A stretch of 64,000 bases of DNA from Kiritimatiellaceae bacterium. Its GTDB lineage: Bacteria > Verrucomicrobiota > Kiritimatiellia > Kiritimatiellales > Tichowtungiaceae. Positions 9,253 through 18,269 of this stretch are shown here, one piece after another (positions within the stretch are counted from its first letter, which is position 1; each line of letters opens with the position of its first letter). Both the position numbers and the translations under genes were made by a program. The DNA lies in assembly GCA_013141415.1 (NCBI GenBank), contig JABFQY010000005.1, positions 186,001 through 250,000 on the forward strand, in the 5' to 3' direction. Under the pieces are notes generated by a model. It had not been told where the DNA came from. It saw only the letters and a program-made list of their open reading frames with translations, and made no database searches.

Positions 9253-12200
9253 GTGAAAAAAGTGAAGATCAGGTTCATTCTAAACCTCTTTGTCTGGCTT
9301 CTTTGTCTGGCGACAAGCCCGGCCGCTCCGGCGGATTTGGCGCAAACGCTTCTCACGATGGCCGGTGGCAGTACGAACGGCCTTTGCGAAGTGCCGCGTT
9401 GCGGCGCTGGTAGCTTCCTGTCCAGTCTGGCCGCGAACAGCGGTTTTACCATTCACGCCATGGATTCCAGCACCGGTAATGTGGCGGCGGCGCGCACGGC
9501 GGTTGGCAATCTGCTCGGCAAAACAATTTATGTTGAACAAGGCTCTCCAACCGCAATTCCGCTGGCATCCGAATCGGCAGACCTTCTGGTGCTGACGGAT
9601 TTGACGAGTTCGGATATGACCGGGTCGTTGACGAATGAAATTCTGCGTGTGATTTGTCCCGGCGTTGGTCGGGCGATTCTGGGTGGTTCCTCCGGGTCGC
9701 TGACGGTGTCGAATTTGACGGCATGGGTACAGAGTTTCGGTGTCGGCGGCACGGTTCAGACCAATGCATACGGCATCTGGGGAATCGTGCGGCGCGGGGC
9801 GTTGCCGGGCGCAGATGACTGGACACATCCGTACCACGGGCCGGATATGAATCCAGCCTCACAGGACACGGCGTTCACAATGCCTTCAGCACTTTCCTGG
9901 TTGTCGAAGCCGTTTCAAGCCAACACACGCGCCACCGGCAGTCGGGTGTCGGCCGATGGGCGGATTTTCTATGCAACCAGCGGACCCAACACAGGTCGCA
10001 ACGGTGACACCAACGAGTGGTCGTTGCAGGCGTTTAACCTCTATAATGGCCAGTTGCTGTGGGAGCGCTCCCTAAACACCAATACATGGTCTCACCGGAA
10101 CATAACCGTAGTTCAAGGCGGGAAACTGTATGTTTTGCAGGACACGAATATATTGGTGCTGGATGCGGCGACCGGAGCAGATCTTCCATCCATCACGTTT
10201 ACCAACACGCCTGCTCAGATGAAATGGCTTGGCATTGTCAGCAATACGCTGGTTACAATGTCTGGGCCGATGGATGTTTCGCCGCAAAAAGCTTGGAGTT
10301 TTGAGCCCCAGCGCGATGCGTTGCAGCTGGGATATGGAACCTTGCTGCTGGCGTATGATCTGGCGACAGGACAGGAAAAATGGCGGCGGGACGAAGGCGC
10401 GCCGATTGACCACCGGACTCTCGGAATTCTCGGCGGCCGGATTTATTATGATGTGTTCGGTCAGCGCGTGATGTGCCGCGATTTATCGACCGGTAATGTG
10501 GTTTGGCAGAACAGCGACACCAATGTTCTTGCGCTGACGGTTGCAAAAAATGGTGCTGACTGGTGGGCCCCGCCTGGCGCGGCGTATCTTGAAGATCGCC
10601 CCAGTCTTCTGTGCTCGTCCAATGCGTTGTATTTCGGCCGCCCCGAAGGTTCAAATTTCGTGGCGCTGTCTCCGGTTGACGGGCATGTTCTGTGGTCAGT
10701 TGCGCGAGTCGGCGGGCGGGCCTTTAACTTCGTTCTCTGTGCGACGAATGTGCTGTATCTCGACGGCCTCACTGGTGCCGGAGGAGGAGGATTCCGCGAT
10801 CCGTTGACCGGAGTTGCGGGAGCCAATCCCACTGCAAACGGTTGCGGAGTGAACATCTCGACGCCGAACTATTTCGTTCCTCAGGCTGGTGGCGTCACCT
10901 ACAACATAAAGAAGATGCAGAAAATAAACACAGGGATAGATACCGTTTATCCGATGAAGAACGAGTGTTCGATGGGCACACTGGTGGCTGGCGGACGGTT
11001 GGTCGGACTGGCTAAAGCCTGTGAGTGTCCGGTCATCCGCGGCGGCGCCGGGCTGGGTAGTGGCCGGATGTACAATTCGCCAACCGGACAGTTGCAGGTT
11101 GCCCGCACCAACAGTGTAATTTCGTTCCCGACCGACAAGCGGGACTGGACAACGCACCGCGCCTCGGCGCGGCACGATGGCGCGTCTTCTGCCAGCGTGT
11201 CTCTTACGCTGACTAACCTGTGGCAGACCGCGCCGCGGTATCCGTCGCAAGTGTTTACCGATGCCCAGTTTCCGAAAACAACACAGCATTCTCTGACGAT
11301 TCCGCTCACGGCGGCCGGCCGGATTTTTATCGCCGGGTCGGACGGGCTGGTTCAGTGCCTGGATTCCGCCACCGGTGCAGAATTGTGGCGGTTCCAGACC
11401 GACGGTGCAGTGCTCGCTACTCCGACACTGGCCGATGGTAAGCTGTTTGTCGGCTCGGCAGACGGCTGGGTTTATACGCTGGAAGCCTATTCCGGCAAAC
11501 TGCTTTGGCGTTACCGGGTCGGCCCCGAAGACCGCAAGATTATGGTTTATGGTTATCTGCAAAGCAGCTGGCCGGTCAACAGTGGTGTTTATTACGAAAG
11601 CAACACCGTCTATGTTTCCGCCGCATTGCCTATGCAGCCGGGTGCTTATGTCTGCGCACTGAACGCGACCAGCGGTGCGTTGCTCTGGCGCAATCAGGAG
11701 ATGGGCCCCGGCTACAATGCAACCACCGGAATTTACACCAACAACGAGTATGTGCCGTCCGGATATATGACCCGCACCGGCGACCGGCTGTGGGCCAAGC
11801 GCTATCTCGACGCGGCGGCCGGAATAGCGTTCAACCTGACCAACGGTGTTAAGTACAGCAATAGCGATGTTGATATGACCGGTGCGACCGGTCACGGTGG
11901 ACGGGGCCGCGAGATCGGTGTGCTCAGCAATCGTTTCCTCATCGTCGGCGGACCGGAAGTGTATTTCGATAACGCAGAACGCGGCGGCAAAAACAAACTG
12001 ACATATTGGTTCACGGAATTGACCAACGGTGTACCGCGCAAGCCGGTCGTGGAAGTATTTGATTTCACCCTGACGATGCCAGCATGGAACGATGAACGGA
12101 TTTTGGTGGCGGGGTTTAGCACGAATGCGAACCGGCTGGAATGCTGGAGCGCCGGTGCTGCCATGGACTACTTTCATTCACTGATCGACGCCAACAGTAC

Positions 12201-12903
12201 CAAGCAAACCATCAGTCGGGATGCCAACAACCCCATGCTGATCTGGTCAAAGGCCGTCACAAATGTGTTCTCTACCGCACTGTCTTCGAATTTGGCGATT
12301 GTTGCTGTCATGACCAACAACAGCACCTGGACCTCTATCGGCGGATGGCTCCAAGGATATAATATTACGAATGGCACGCAGGTGTGGAATATTAAGTTGC
12401 CGAACATTCCGCAGCGCAACGGCATTACCGTGGATCGTGACGGACGGGTGCTGGTTGCTTTGCATGACGGCAGTCTTATCGCTTACGGCAGTGCCAATCA
12501 GATCGGACAGGACTCCGACAGCGACGGCATTCCGAATGGCTGGATGGAACAGTACTTTGGTCATACCACCGGTCAGACCGGCGACCTTTCGCGGCCCGGC
12601 GACGATGCCGACGGCGACGGTCAGACAAACTGGCAGGAATATCAGATGGGAACCTCGCCAACGAGTTCTGCCAGTATACTGAGGCAGGATATTACACCAG
12701 CGCCAGTGCAGAACGGTTTCTGCTTCCGGTTTCAAAGTGTACTCGGCAAGTGGTACCGCGTTGAATGGTCGGATAATTTAGGATCCCCAAACCACTGGCA
12801 GCCGTTGACCGAGTACGTCGCCGGTACCGGCGGTGAAGTTTCTGTTACCGACCCTTCGTCCGGCCAGCAGAACCGCTTCTACCGCGTCGTGGTACTTTTC
12901 TGA
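9253..12903 (+). CDS. Secreted methyltransferase-fold / PQQ beta-propeller protein
   Basis: A 1,216-residue secreted protein. After a signal peptide (IRFILNLFVWLLCLATS) comes a region that follows class I methyltransferase motifs: CEVPRCGAGSF near residue 50, then a TIHAMDSS strand, ASESADLLVLTDL and EILRVICPG. From about residue 200 there are repeated PQQ-like propeller blades (LDAATG, GQLLWERSL, GTLLLAYDLATGQEKW, DSATGAELWRF, GKLLWRYRVG). The C-terminal part has acidic repeats (DSDSDGIPN, DDADGDGQT), probably calcium-binding thrombospondin-3-like, and a terminal beta domain. GTG at 9253 is preferred because AAGGAA sits 11 bp upstream; an earlier GTG at 9232 would add seven residues. Role unknown, possibly extracellular redox or polymer processing. 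Confidence 0.8.
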   Translation: MKKVKIRFILNLFVWLLCLATSPAAPADLAQTLLTMAGGSTNGLCEVPRCGAGSFLSSLAANSGFTIHAMDSSTGNVAAARTAVGNLLGKTIYVEQGSPTAIPLASESADLLVLTDLTSSDMTGSLTNEILRVICPGVGRAILGGSSGSLTVSNLTAWVQSFGVGGTVQTNAYGIWGIVRRGALPGADDWTHPYHGPDMNPASQDTAFTMPSALSWLSKPFQANTRATGSRVSADGRIFYATSGPNTGRNGDTNEWSLQAFNLYNGQLLWERSLNTNTWSHRNITVVQGGKLYVLQDTNILVLDAATGADLPSITFTNTPAQMKWLGIVSNTLVTMSGPMDVSPQKAWSFEPQRDALQLGYGTLLLAYDLATGQEKWRRDEGAPIDHRTLGILGGRIYYDVFGQRVMCRDLSTGNVVWQNSDTNVLALTVAKNGADWWAPPGAAYLEDRPSLLCSSNALYFGRPEGSNFVALSPVDGHVLWSVARVGGRAFNFVLCATNVLYLDGLTGAGGGGFRDPLTGVAGANPTANGCGVNISTPNYFVPQAGGVTYNIKKMQKINTGIDTVYPMKNECSMGTLVAGGRLVGLAKACECPVIRGGAGLGSGRMYNSPTGQLQVARTNSVISFPTDKRDWTTHRASARHDGASSASVSLTLTNLWQTAPRYPSQVFTDAQFPKTTQHSLTIPLTAAGRIFIAGSDGLVQCLDSATGAELWRFQTDGAVLATPTLADGKLFVGSADGWVYTLEAYSGKLLWRYRVGPEDRKIMVYGYLQSSWPVNSGVYYESNTVYVSAALPMQPGAYVCALNATSGALLWRNQEMGPGYNATTGIYTNNEYVPSGYMTRTGDRLWAKRYLDAAAGIAFNLTNGVKYSNSDVDMTGATGHGGRGREIGVLSNRFLIVGGPEVYFDNAERGGKNKLTYWFTELTNGVPRKPVVEVFDFTLTMPAWNDERILVAGFSTNANRLECWSAGAAMDYFHSLIDANSTKQTISRDANNPMLIWSKAVTNVFSTALSSNLAIVAVMTNNSTWTSIGGWLQGYNITNGTQVWNIKLPNIPQRNGITVDRDGRVLVALHDGSLIAYGSANQIGQDSDSDGIPNGWMEQYFGHTTGQTGDLSRPGDDADGDGQTNWQEYQMGTSPTSSASILRQDITPAPVQNGFCFRFQSVLGKWYRVEWSDNLGSPNHWQPLTEYVAGTGGEVSVTDPSSGQQNRFYRVVVLF

Positions 12904-12925
12904 GTATTTTTTCAGGGAAGTTAAG

Positions 12926-13002
12926 TGGTGGCTGGAGGCGGACTTGAACCGCCGACCCGCGGATTATGATTCCGCTGCTCTGACCAACTGAGCTACCCAG
13001 CC
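12926..13002 (-). tRNA. tRNA-Met (anticodon CAT)
   Basis: On the minus strand a cloverleaf with encoded 3' CCA can be drawn. The acceptor pairs GGCTGGG with TCCAGCC (one G-T pair), the anticodon stem is GCGGA/TCCGC around loop ATCATAA, and the T arm is GGCGG-TTCAAGT-CCGCC. CAT at positions 34-36 reads Met. A lysidine-modified tRNA-Ile(CAT) cannot be excluded from sequence alone, though the acceptor resembles elongator tRNA-Met. Confidence 0.93.
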
Positions 13003-13072
13003 GAAGAAAGGGCTGAGAACATAGAAAAAGCCGTTCCGGTTAGCAAGTGCAATGTGGTAAGAATCCCTATTC

Positions 13073-13816
13073 ATGAACCTGATTCTTATCCATCCGCACG
13101 AACCGGACGCCGCCGGCCGGGTTTGTCTCACTGACGACCGCGCCGAACATATTCGTACGGTGCTGAAAGCCGCGCCCGGCAAAGAACTTCGCATCGGTCT
13201 GCTTAACGGCCCGTTAGGGCGCGGAACGCTGGAAGAAATTCGCGCCGAAGAGGTTATTCTGCGTTGCGAATTCGGAGCGCACATTCCGCCGCGTCCTGCC
13301 GTTGATCTGCTGCTTGCTCTGCCGCGTCCGAAAGTGATGAAGCGCCTTTGGGCGCAACTTGCCGCGCTGGGCGTCGGACGGATCATTCTTACCAATGCCG
13401 AAAAGGTGGAGCGGTTTTATTTCGACAGCCATGTTCTGGAGCCGGATTTCTACACCGAACGACTCATCGAAGGACTTCAGCAGGCAGGTGACACGCTCAT
13501 TCCGAAAGTACAGATTGTCCGGCAGCTTAAACCGTTTCTCGAAGATGAACTCGATGCAGTTTTTCCGGTATCCGGAAACCGCTTGCTGGCCGATCCGTCC
13601 GGTACGCAGAATGTTTTCCAATGCATGGAAGACAGTGCGCCGCAGCGCGTCTGTCTGGCGGTCGGCCCGGAAGGCGGCTGGACACCGTACGAGCTGGAAC
13701 TGTTCGCCGGACACGGATTTAAAGCGTTCAACGCCGGTCCGCGCATTCTGCGCACAGATACCGCTTGTGTCGCTTTGCTTGGTCTGGTTTCTGAAATTCA
13801 ACGGAAGGAAATATGA
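13073..13816 (+). CDS. rsmE: 16S rRNA m3U1498 methyltransferase RsmE
   Basis: A 247-residue protein of normal RsmE length. The SPOUT knot motifs are clear: AVGPEGGWTPYEL near residue 200, where the GPEGG loop binds S-adenosylmethionine, and GPRILRTDTA near residue 222. An N-terminal PUA-like part precedes them (HIRTVLKAAPGKELRIG). The enzyme methylates N3 of U1498 in the decoding region of the small ribosomal subunit. Its stop overlaps the next start by ATGA, so it is translationally coupled to the SMP-30-like gene. Confidence 0.93.
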   Translation: MNLILIHPHEPDAAGRVCLTDDRAEHIRTVLKAAPGKELRIGLLNGPLGRGTLEEIRAEEVILRCEFGAHIPPRPAVDLLLALPRPKVMKRLWAQLAALGVGRIILTNAEKVERFYFDSHVLEPDFYTERLIEGLQQAGDTLIPKVQIVRQLKPFLEDELDAVFPVSGNRLLADPSGTQNVFQCMEDSAPQRVCLAVGPEGGWTPYELELFAGHGFKAFNAGPRILRTDTACVALLGLVSEIQRKEI

Positions 13817-14676
13817 AAACATTCCTGATGGTGTTGTTGATGTCCTGCATTTCGTTTGCAGAGGAGTGGAAGGTCGAAAAGATCGCGGACAATCTGGTTT
13901 TTACCGAAGGGCCGGTCTGGTTGGACGGCGGACTTGTCTTTAGTGACATTCAAGGGAATACGCTGTACCGCTGGACAGAGAAAGAGGGTCTGACCGTTTT
14001 CCGCAAGCCCAGCGAAAACTCCAACGGCAATACACTCGACCCGCAAGGACGACTGATCACCTGCCGCCATGGCATGCGCGATGTGATTCGTACGGAAGTT
14101 GACGGGACTCTTACCGTGCTGGCTTCGGCGTTCGGCGGGAAAAAGTTGAACAGCCCGAACGATGTCGTGGTGCAGTCCGGCGGAACCGTCTGGTTTACCG
14201 ATCCCTCGTACGGTATTAAGCCGGTGCAGAAAGAACAGCCGTTTAACGCGGTTTACCGCCTCGACCCCGGCGCGGCGGAGCCGGTTGCTGTAATCACAAA
14301 TCTGAATTATCCGAACGGCCTGGCTTTCTCGCCGGACGGAACGTTTCTTTATGTCGCCGAAAGCGATTGGAAAATTAAGCCGAACTTTGTCATGCGCTAT
14401 TCGGTGGCGGCCGACAAAACGCTCACGAATGGAATCCGGTTTTGTCAGGTCGAAAGCGGCGCGGCAGACGGCCTGCGCGTTGCGGCGGACGGACGGCTGT
14501 TTTGCACGAGCGGACTCGGTGTGGAAGTTTTTGATACGAATGGCAAACGGCTTGGCGTGATTCGCACTCCGGCTCCGGCATCCAACTGCTGTTTCACGCC
14601 GGACGGGAAAACGCTGTTTGTCACCGCCCGTACGGCGGTGTACCGTGTGCGGATCGAAGGAGATTCCCGTGATTAA
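13813..14676 (+). CDS. Secreted SMP-30/gluconolactonase-like beta-propeller protein
   Basis: A 287-residue protein with a short signal peptide (MKTFLMVLLMSCISFA). The SMP-30/LRE pattern is clear: FTEGPVWLDGGLVFSDI (the metal-binding Glu), NGNTLDPQGRL, NSPNDVVV with WFTDPSYG, and NYPNGLAFSPDG. These are the conserved Glu, Asn and Asp positions of the six-bladed lactonase propeller. It would hydrolyse a sugar lactone such as gluconolactone, exported or periplasmic. It overlaps rsmE by 4 bp and pgpA by 8 bp, making a three-gene operon whose members have unrelated functions. Confidence 0.87.
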   Translation: MKTFLMVLLMSCISFAEEWKVEKIADNLVFTEGPVWLDGGLVFSDIQGNTLYRWTEKEGLTVFRKPSENSNGNTLDPQGRLITCRHGMRDVIRTEVDGTLTVLASAFGGKKLNSPNDVVVQSGGTVWFTDPSYGIKPVQKEQPFNAVYRLDPGAAEPVAVITNLNYPNGLAFSPDGTFLYVAESDWKIKPNFVMRYSVAADKTLTNGIRFCQVESGAADGLRVAADGRLFCTSGLGVEVFDTNGKRLGVIRTPAPASNCCFTPDGKTLFVTARTAVYRVRIEGDSRD

Positions 14677-15127
14677 ACTGCTCGCCACTGGATTTGGTTT
14701 TGGACTTAGCCGCTTCATGCCCGGCACGGTCGGCACGCTTTGGGGGGTTCCTCTGGCTTGGGCTGTTGCACAGCTTCCATCGCTTACGTTTCAAATTGTC
14801 GCCTGCCTTGTGCTGACACTGCTGGCGGTGCCGGTTTGCGCAGCGGCGGAAAAACAGCTCGGCAAGGGCAAAGACCCCGGTTGTATTGTTGCCGACGAAT
14901 ATCTCACTCTTCCGATTTGTTATCTCGGCCTGCCGTTCACGCCGTGGGTCGTGTTAAGCGGGTTCGTGTTTCATCGCATTTTCGATATCACCAAACCGCC
15001 GCCGATCCGGCAGATCCAGAATCTGAAAGGTGGCGTCGGCATCGTGATCGACGATTTTCTCGCCGCGCTTCTTGCGCTGGCCGCCAATCATTTGCTGTTT
15101 CGTTTGGTGGTTCCGGTGTTCGGATAA
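14669..15127 (+). CDS. pgpA: Phosphatidylglycerophosphatase A
   Basis: A 152-residue membrane protein of PgpA type. Features are the N-terminal GFGFGLSRFMPGTVGTLWG segment, an IVADEY motif near residue 74 with the conserved acidic residues, the FRIFDI-like stretch HRIFDITKPPPI, and GGVGIVIDD near the C terminus. It removes the terminal phosphate of phosphatidylglycerophosphate to give phosphatidylglycerol at the inner membrane. The start is GTG at 14669, with GGAG 7 bp upstream and overlap into the preceding gene; an upstream ATG in the same frame would add 17 residues without family support. Confidence 0.9.
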   Translation: MIKLLATGFGFGLSRFMPGTVGTLWGVPLAWAVAQLPSLTFQIVACLVLTLLAVPVCAAAEKQLGKGKDPGCIVADEYLTLPICYLGLPFTPWVVLSGFVFHRIFDITKPPPIRQIQNLKGGVGIVIDDFLAALLALAANHLLFRLVVPVFG

Positions 15128-15146
15128 ACAAAACAAGGGAGGATGT

Positions 15147-15779
15147 ATGAGCAGAAACAAGGTAACAGATCGGGTTTTCATTTCGTTACTTCTCGCCGGT
15201 ACGCTTTTTGCCGGCGCAGCTTCTTACGGTGAAGATCAGCTTCATGACGCATCTCTTTCTGTAAAATCGGACAAGACACAGAAACAGGATCGAAATAGAA
15301 CAACGGAACAAAAGCCAAATGCGTCTGTGACCACGACCATTGAAACGAAAACAGAGGCCTGCACGCTGGAAATCACCGTCGGAAATTCGACGAAGCAAAA
15401 CGATTCGTATCTGCTGGAATGGTTTTTCATCTCACAAAAAGACGAAGGAACCTCGGCCGATAAGCTGTACATTTTTGGTTCGGGGAAGGCCGTGGTTGAC
15501 CTCGAAGGGAAAGCCGAGATCACAAGAACAGAAGCGTCTAAACCTTTCATCTACACAAAGAAGTCAATTGATCGGGTCGGCCCCGGCGGCGGTTCCGGCA
15601 ATGCAACGCAGACCCGTGGCGGCGATGCATATGCCGGATACATTGTTCTGGTGAAAGCGAACGGACAGATTCTTCAGAAGGAAAGCAACAATGCCCGGTT
15701 CCTGACGGATGAATGGCTGGCGAAGTGCGAGTCGGCGGCCAAGGTTTCGCCGCCGGTGAAAAAGAAAAAGCAGCCGTAA
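15147..15779 (+). CDS. Hypothetical secreted protein
   Basis: A 210-residue protein with a good signal peptide (VFISLLLAGTLFAGAASYG). The mature part begins with a polar, Lys/Gln/Thr-rich linker of about 50 residues, then a domain rich in beta-strand-like alternation (LEITVGNSTK, LLEWFFISQK), a Gly-rich loop (VGPGGGSGN), and a Lys-rich tail (PPVKKKKQP). I recognise no family. GGAGG directly precedes the ATG. It follows pgpA by 19 bp and may be the last gene of that operon. Confidence 0.75.
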   Translation: MSRNKVTDRVFISLLLAGTLFAGAASYGEDQLHDASLSVKSDKTQKQDRNRTTEQKPNASVTTTIETKTEACTLEITVGNSTKQNDSYLLEWFFISQKDEGTSADKLYIFGSGKAVVDLEGKAEITRTEASKPFIYTKKSIDRVGPGGGSGNATQTRGGDAYAGYIVLVKANGQILQKESNNARFLTDEWLAKCESAAKVSPPVKKKKQP

Positions 15780-15782
15780 TGC

Positions 15783-16832
15783 CTATTTTGTTTCCTTGAT
15801 GTACCGGATCATCGTGTTTCCAATGTCCGTATTGTCATGGACGCCGCTGAATACCGTGCTGCCGGGGCCGTAAGCGAACAAAGGAACCATCGAAGCGGTA
15901 TGATCGCTGTGAATAAAACCGGTTTTATCCACCGTTTTGTTTTCGACGGAACCGTTCAGTAAAGCAAAGCCTCCGGTTTCGTGGTCGGCGGTAACAATCA
16001 CCAGCGTCTCGCCGTTCCTCGCGGCGAAGTCGAGTCCGGCACCGACGGCGTTGTCGAAATCCACTACTTCGCTCACGGCATTGGTTCCGTCGTTTTTATG
16101 GCAGGCCCAGTCGATCTGTGAGCCTTCCACCATCAGGAAAAAGCCGTCTTTATCCTGCGACAGAATATCAATCGCCTTTTGTGTCAGCTCTTTCAGGGAG
16201 ACTTCGCGCCCTGCGGCATAAGGCGGATGTACAGGATAAAGCAGAGCCGCCGCCTTTGTCGGCGTACCGAGTTTACGGAACTCTTCCGGCGTCAGCGCGA
16301 CGGGCATTTTTTCTTGCAGCGAAGGAAGGCTGGGGTTGTTGGTCGGGCTGAAATGATTCAATCCGCCGCCGAACAAAACATCTACATCGCTGGCGGCAAT
16401 TTGTTGAGCAATTTCTGATGCCTGCCCGCGGCCCGGTACATGGACAATAAATCCTGCGGGTGTGGCATGGGTCAGCGCGCAGACCACTGCGACTCCGGTG
16501 GATTTGCCTTTCTCTTTGGCGTATTCGACAATATTTTTCAGCGGTTTCTCATCAGGAGTCATGCCCAGAGCCCCGTTGCGGGTTTTTACTCCGGTGGCCA
16601 GCGCGGTGGCCGCCGCTGCCGAATCTGTCACCAGCGAACTGGCTGACCAGGTCGTCACCAGTCCGGTTACCGGACAGCGTTCCATTTCAAGGTTTCCCTT
16701 GGCGACTTTCCCGGCGGTCACTTGCGGCAGGCCCATGCCGTCGCCGATGAAGAGGATGATATTTTTCGGCGGGATTTCTCCGGCAAAAACAATGGCGGCA
16801 GTCAGGCAGATGAACAGAATGACTTTTTTCAT
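15783..16832 (-). CDS. Secreted alkaline phosphatase
   Basis: A 349-residue PhoA-superfamily enzyme after a signal peptide (MKKVILFICLTAAIVFA). Metal and nucleophile motifs are in order: NIILFIGDGMG (Asp for zinc), SSLVTDSAAAATA with the nucleophilic Ser, a THATPA site, FLMVEGSQIDWACHKND (Glu/Asp/His metal ligands), TADHETGG and the C-terminal HSDHTA. It would release phosphate from organic monoesters in the periplasm or outside. At 349 residues it is shorter than E. coli PhoA, as in many compact bacterial forms. Convergent with the secreted hypothetical gene and divergent from mnmE; no pho box was identified. Confidence 0.9.
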   Translation of the reverse strand: MKKVILFICLTAAIVFAGEIPPKNIILFIGDGMGLPQVTAGKVAKGNLEMERCPVTGLVTTWSASSLVTDSAAAATALATGVKTRNGALGMTPDEKPLKNIVEYAKEKGKSTGVAVVCALTHATPAGFIVHVPGRGQASEIAQQIAASDVDVLFGGGLNHFSPTNNPSLPSLQEKMPVALTPEEFRKLGTPTKAAALLYPVHPPYAAGREVSLKELTQKAIDILSQDKDGFFLMVEGSQIDWACHKNDGTNAVSEVVDFDNAVGAGLDFAARNGETLVIVTADHETGGFALLNGSVENKTVDKTGFIHSDHTASMVPLFAYGPGSTVFSGVHDNTDIGNTMIRYIKETK

Positions 16833-16893
16833 AAGGCCGCCACAGTACCATTTTCTTCGTTTTTTTTGCGACCTTCTGTTAGAAATATTCTCG

Positions 16894-18258
16894 ATGAGTA
16901 TAACGGACACCATTGTTGCGATTGCCACTCCGCCCGGACAGGGCGGCGTCGGTATCGTCCGCGTCAGCGGATCCAGAGTTTGGGGGATTGCCGATGCCGT
17001 TTTCCGAGGTCCGGAAAAAGCGTCCGGCGCAAAAGGCGGAACTTTTTTGCACGGCAAGGTCATTGCCGCTGACGGCGCGGAAATTGACGAAGTGCTCTGT
17101 TTGATTTTCCGTGCGCCGAAAAGTTACACCGGCGAAGATACGATCGAGATACAAGGTCACGGCGGATCGGTCGTTCTGAAAAAAATCCTGCGCCGCTGTC
17201 TCGCTGCCGGTGCGCGGATGGCGGAGCCGGGCGAGTTCACCAAGCGCGCCTTTCTGAATGGCAAACTGGATCTGGTGCAGGCCGAAGCCGTCGCCGATCT
17301 GATTCACGCGCAGAGCGACCGCGCTGCTCAGGCCGCGCTCGAGCAGCTTGAAGGCGGGCTCAGCAAACAGTTCAACGCGCTTTACGACGGACTTATGGCA
17401 ACCGCTGCCGACATCGAAACCACGCTCGACTTTATCGAAGACGAACTGCCGGACGACGTGTTTCCGAACCTCGGAAAAAAACTGGACGAAAGTTTCCAAT
17501 GCCTGGAAACCCTGCTCGCTACCTGGGACGAAGGACGGCTTCTGCGTGAAGGGGCCCGTGTCGTTATTATGGGCAGGCCGAACGCCGGCAAGTCCACGCT
17601 TTTCAATGCACTGCTCGGCCACGACCGCGCCATCGTCACCGAACTGCCCGGCACTACGCGGGACGTTCTCGAAGAAACATTTGTCCTCGACGGCGTTCCT
17701 CTACGCATTCTTGATACCGCCGGACTGCGCGAAACGGAATGTCTGATTGAACAGGAAGGCATCCGCCGCGCCCGTGCCCATTCCGCCGCCGCCGACATCG
17801 CCATCTATTTGATCGACTCTTCTCTGCCGTTCTCAGACGAAGACGCCGAACATCTCGCCAAACTTGATCCGAAGCGAACCGTCGTTGTTCTGAATAAAGC
17901 CGATAAGAAAATATCCAATAACCAATATCCAATAACCAATGCCCAAATGGTGGAAACCTCTTTAATTACCGGTACCGGAACGGATGCACTTAAAGTCGCT
18001 ATTGCCGAAAAACTCGGTGGCATTTCAAACGCTCCGGTCCATGCGGTTATTTCCGAACGCCACCGCGACCTGCTTGAGACTGCTCGGATCGAGCTGATTC
18101 AGGCACGCGAGCGGATTGCCGAAGGCGGAGAACCGGGCGCGGCACCGGCGGCGGAACACCTGCGCGCCGCACTTGAAGCGCTTGGTCAGGTCACCGGCCG
18201 CGTTTACCACAACGAACTGCTCGATAATATTTTCTCCCGCTTCTGCATCGGAAAATAA
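16894..18258 (+). CDS. mnmE: tRNA uridine-5-carboxymethylaminomethyl GTPase MnmE
   Basis: A 454-residue protein with the MnmE order: the N-terminal folate-binding domain (DTIVAIATPPGQGGVGIVRV, then GEFTKRAFLNGKLDL), a helical domain, and an inserted G domain with GRPNAGKST (G1), LPGTTRD (G2), DTAGLR (G3) and NKAD (G4). It ends with the conserved FCIGK, whose Cys is needed for activity. With MnmG it modifies U34 of tRNAs reading NNA/NNG codons. Just after G4 the segment KISNNQYPITNAQ is encoded by a tandem repeat and is an apparent insertion into a variable loop. The ATG at 16894 is chosen from the conserved N terminus. Confidence 0.95.
   Translation: MSITDTIVAIATPPGQGGVGIVRVSGSRVWGIADAVFRGPEKASGAKGGTFLHGKVIAADGAEIDEVLCLIFRAPKSYTGEDTIEIQGHGGSVVLKKILRRCLAAGARMAEPGEFTKRAFLNGKLDLVQAEAVADLIHAQSDRAAQAALEQLEGGLSKQFNALYDGLMATAADIETTLDFIEDELPDDVFPNLGKKLDESFQCLETLLATWDEGRLLREGARVVIMGRPNAGKSTLFNALLGHDRAIVTELPGTTRDVLEETFVLDGVPLRILDTAGLRETECLIEQEGIRRARAHSAAADIAIYLIDSSLPFSDEDAEHLAKLDPKRTVVVLNKADKKISNNQYPITNAQMVETSLITGTGTDALKVAIAEKLGGISNAPVHAVISERHRDLLETARIELIQARERIAEGGEPGAAPAAEHLRAALEALGQVTGRVYHNELLDNIFSRFCIGK
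17911..17940. repeat. 14-bp tandem repeat in frame in mnmE
   Basis: Two exact copies of ATATCCAATAACCA followed by AT. Each copy is itself two similar heptamers (ATATCCA, ATAACCA), so the array is four 7-mers, 28 bp in all. It is translated as part of the loop after the G4 motif of MnmE. Confidence 0.75.
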
Positions 18259-18269
18259 AAGGAGAGTCG

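Noticed and set aside
10696-12177. Open frame of 493 residues on the minus strand
   Set aside because: It lies fully antisense to the propeller protein gene, has no motif, and its composition (Arg/His/Gly-rich) is that of a shadow frame.
12926-13002. tRNA-Ile (CAT) with lysidine
   Set aside because: Acceptor and D-arm resemble elongator tRNA-Met; cannot be fully excluded but less likely.
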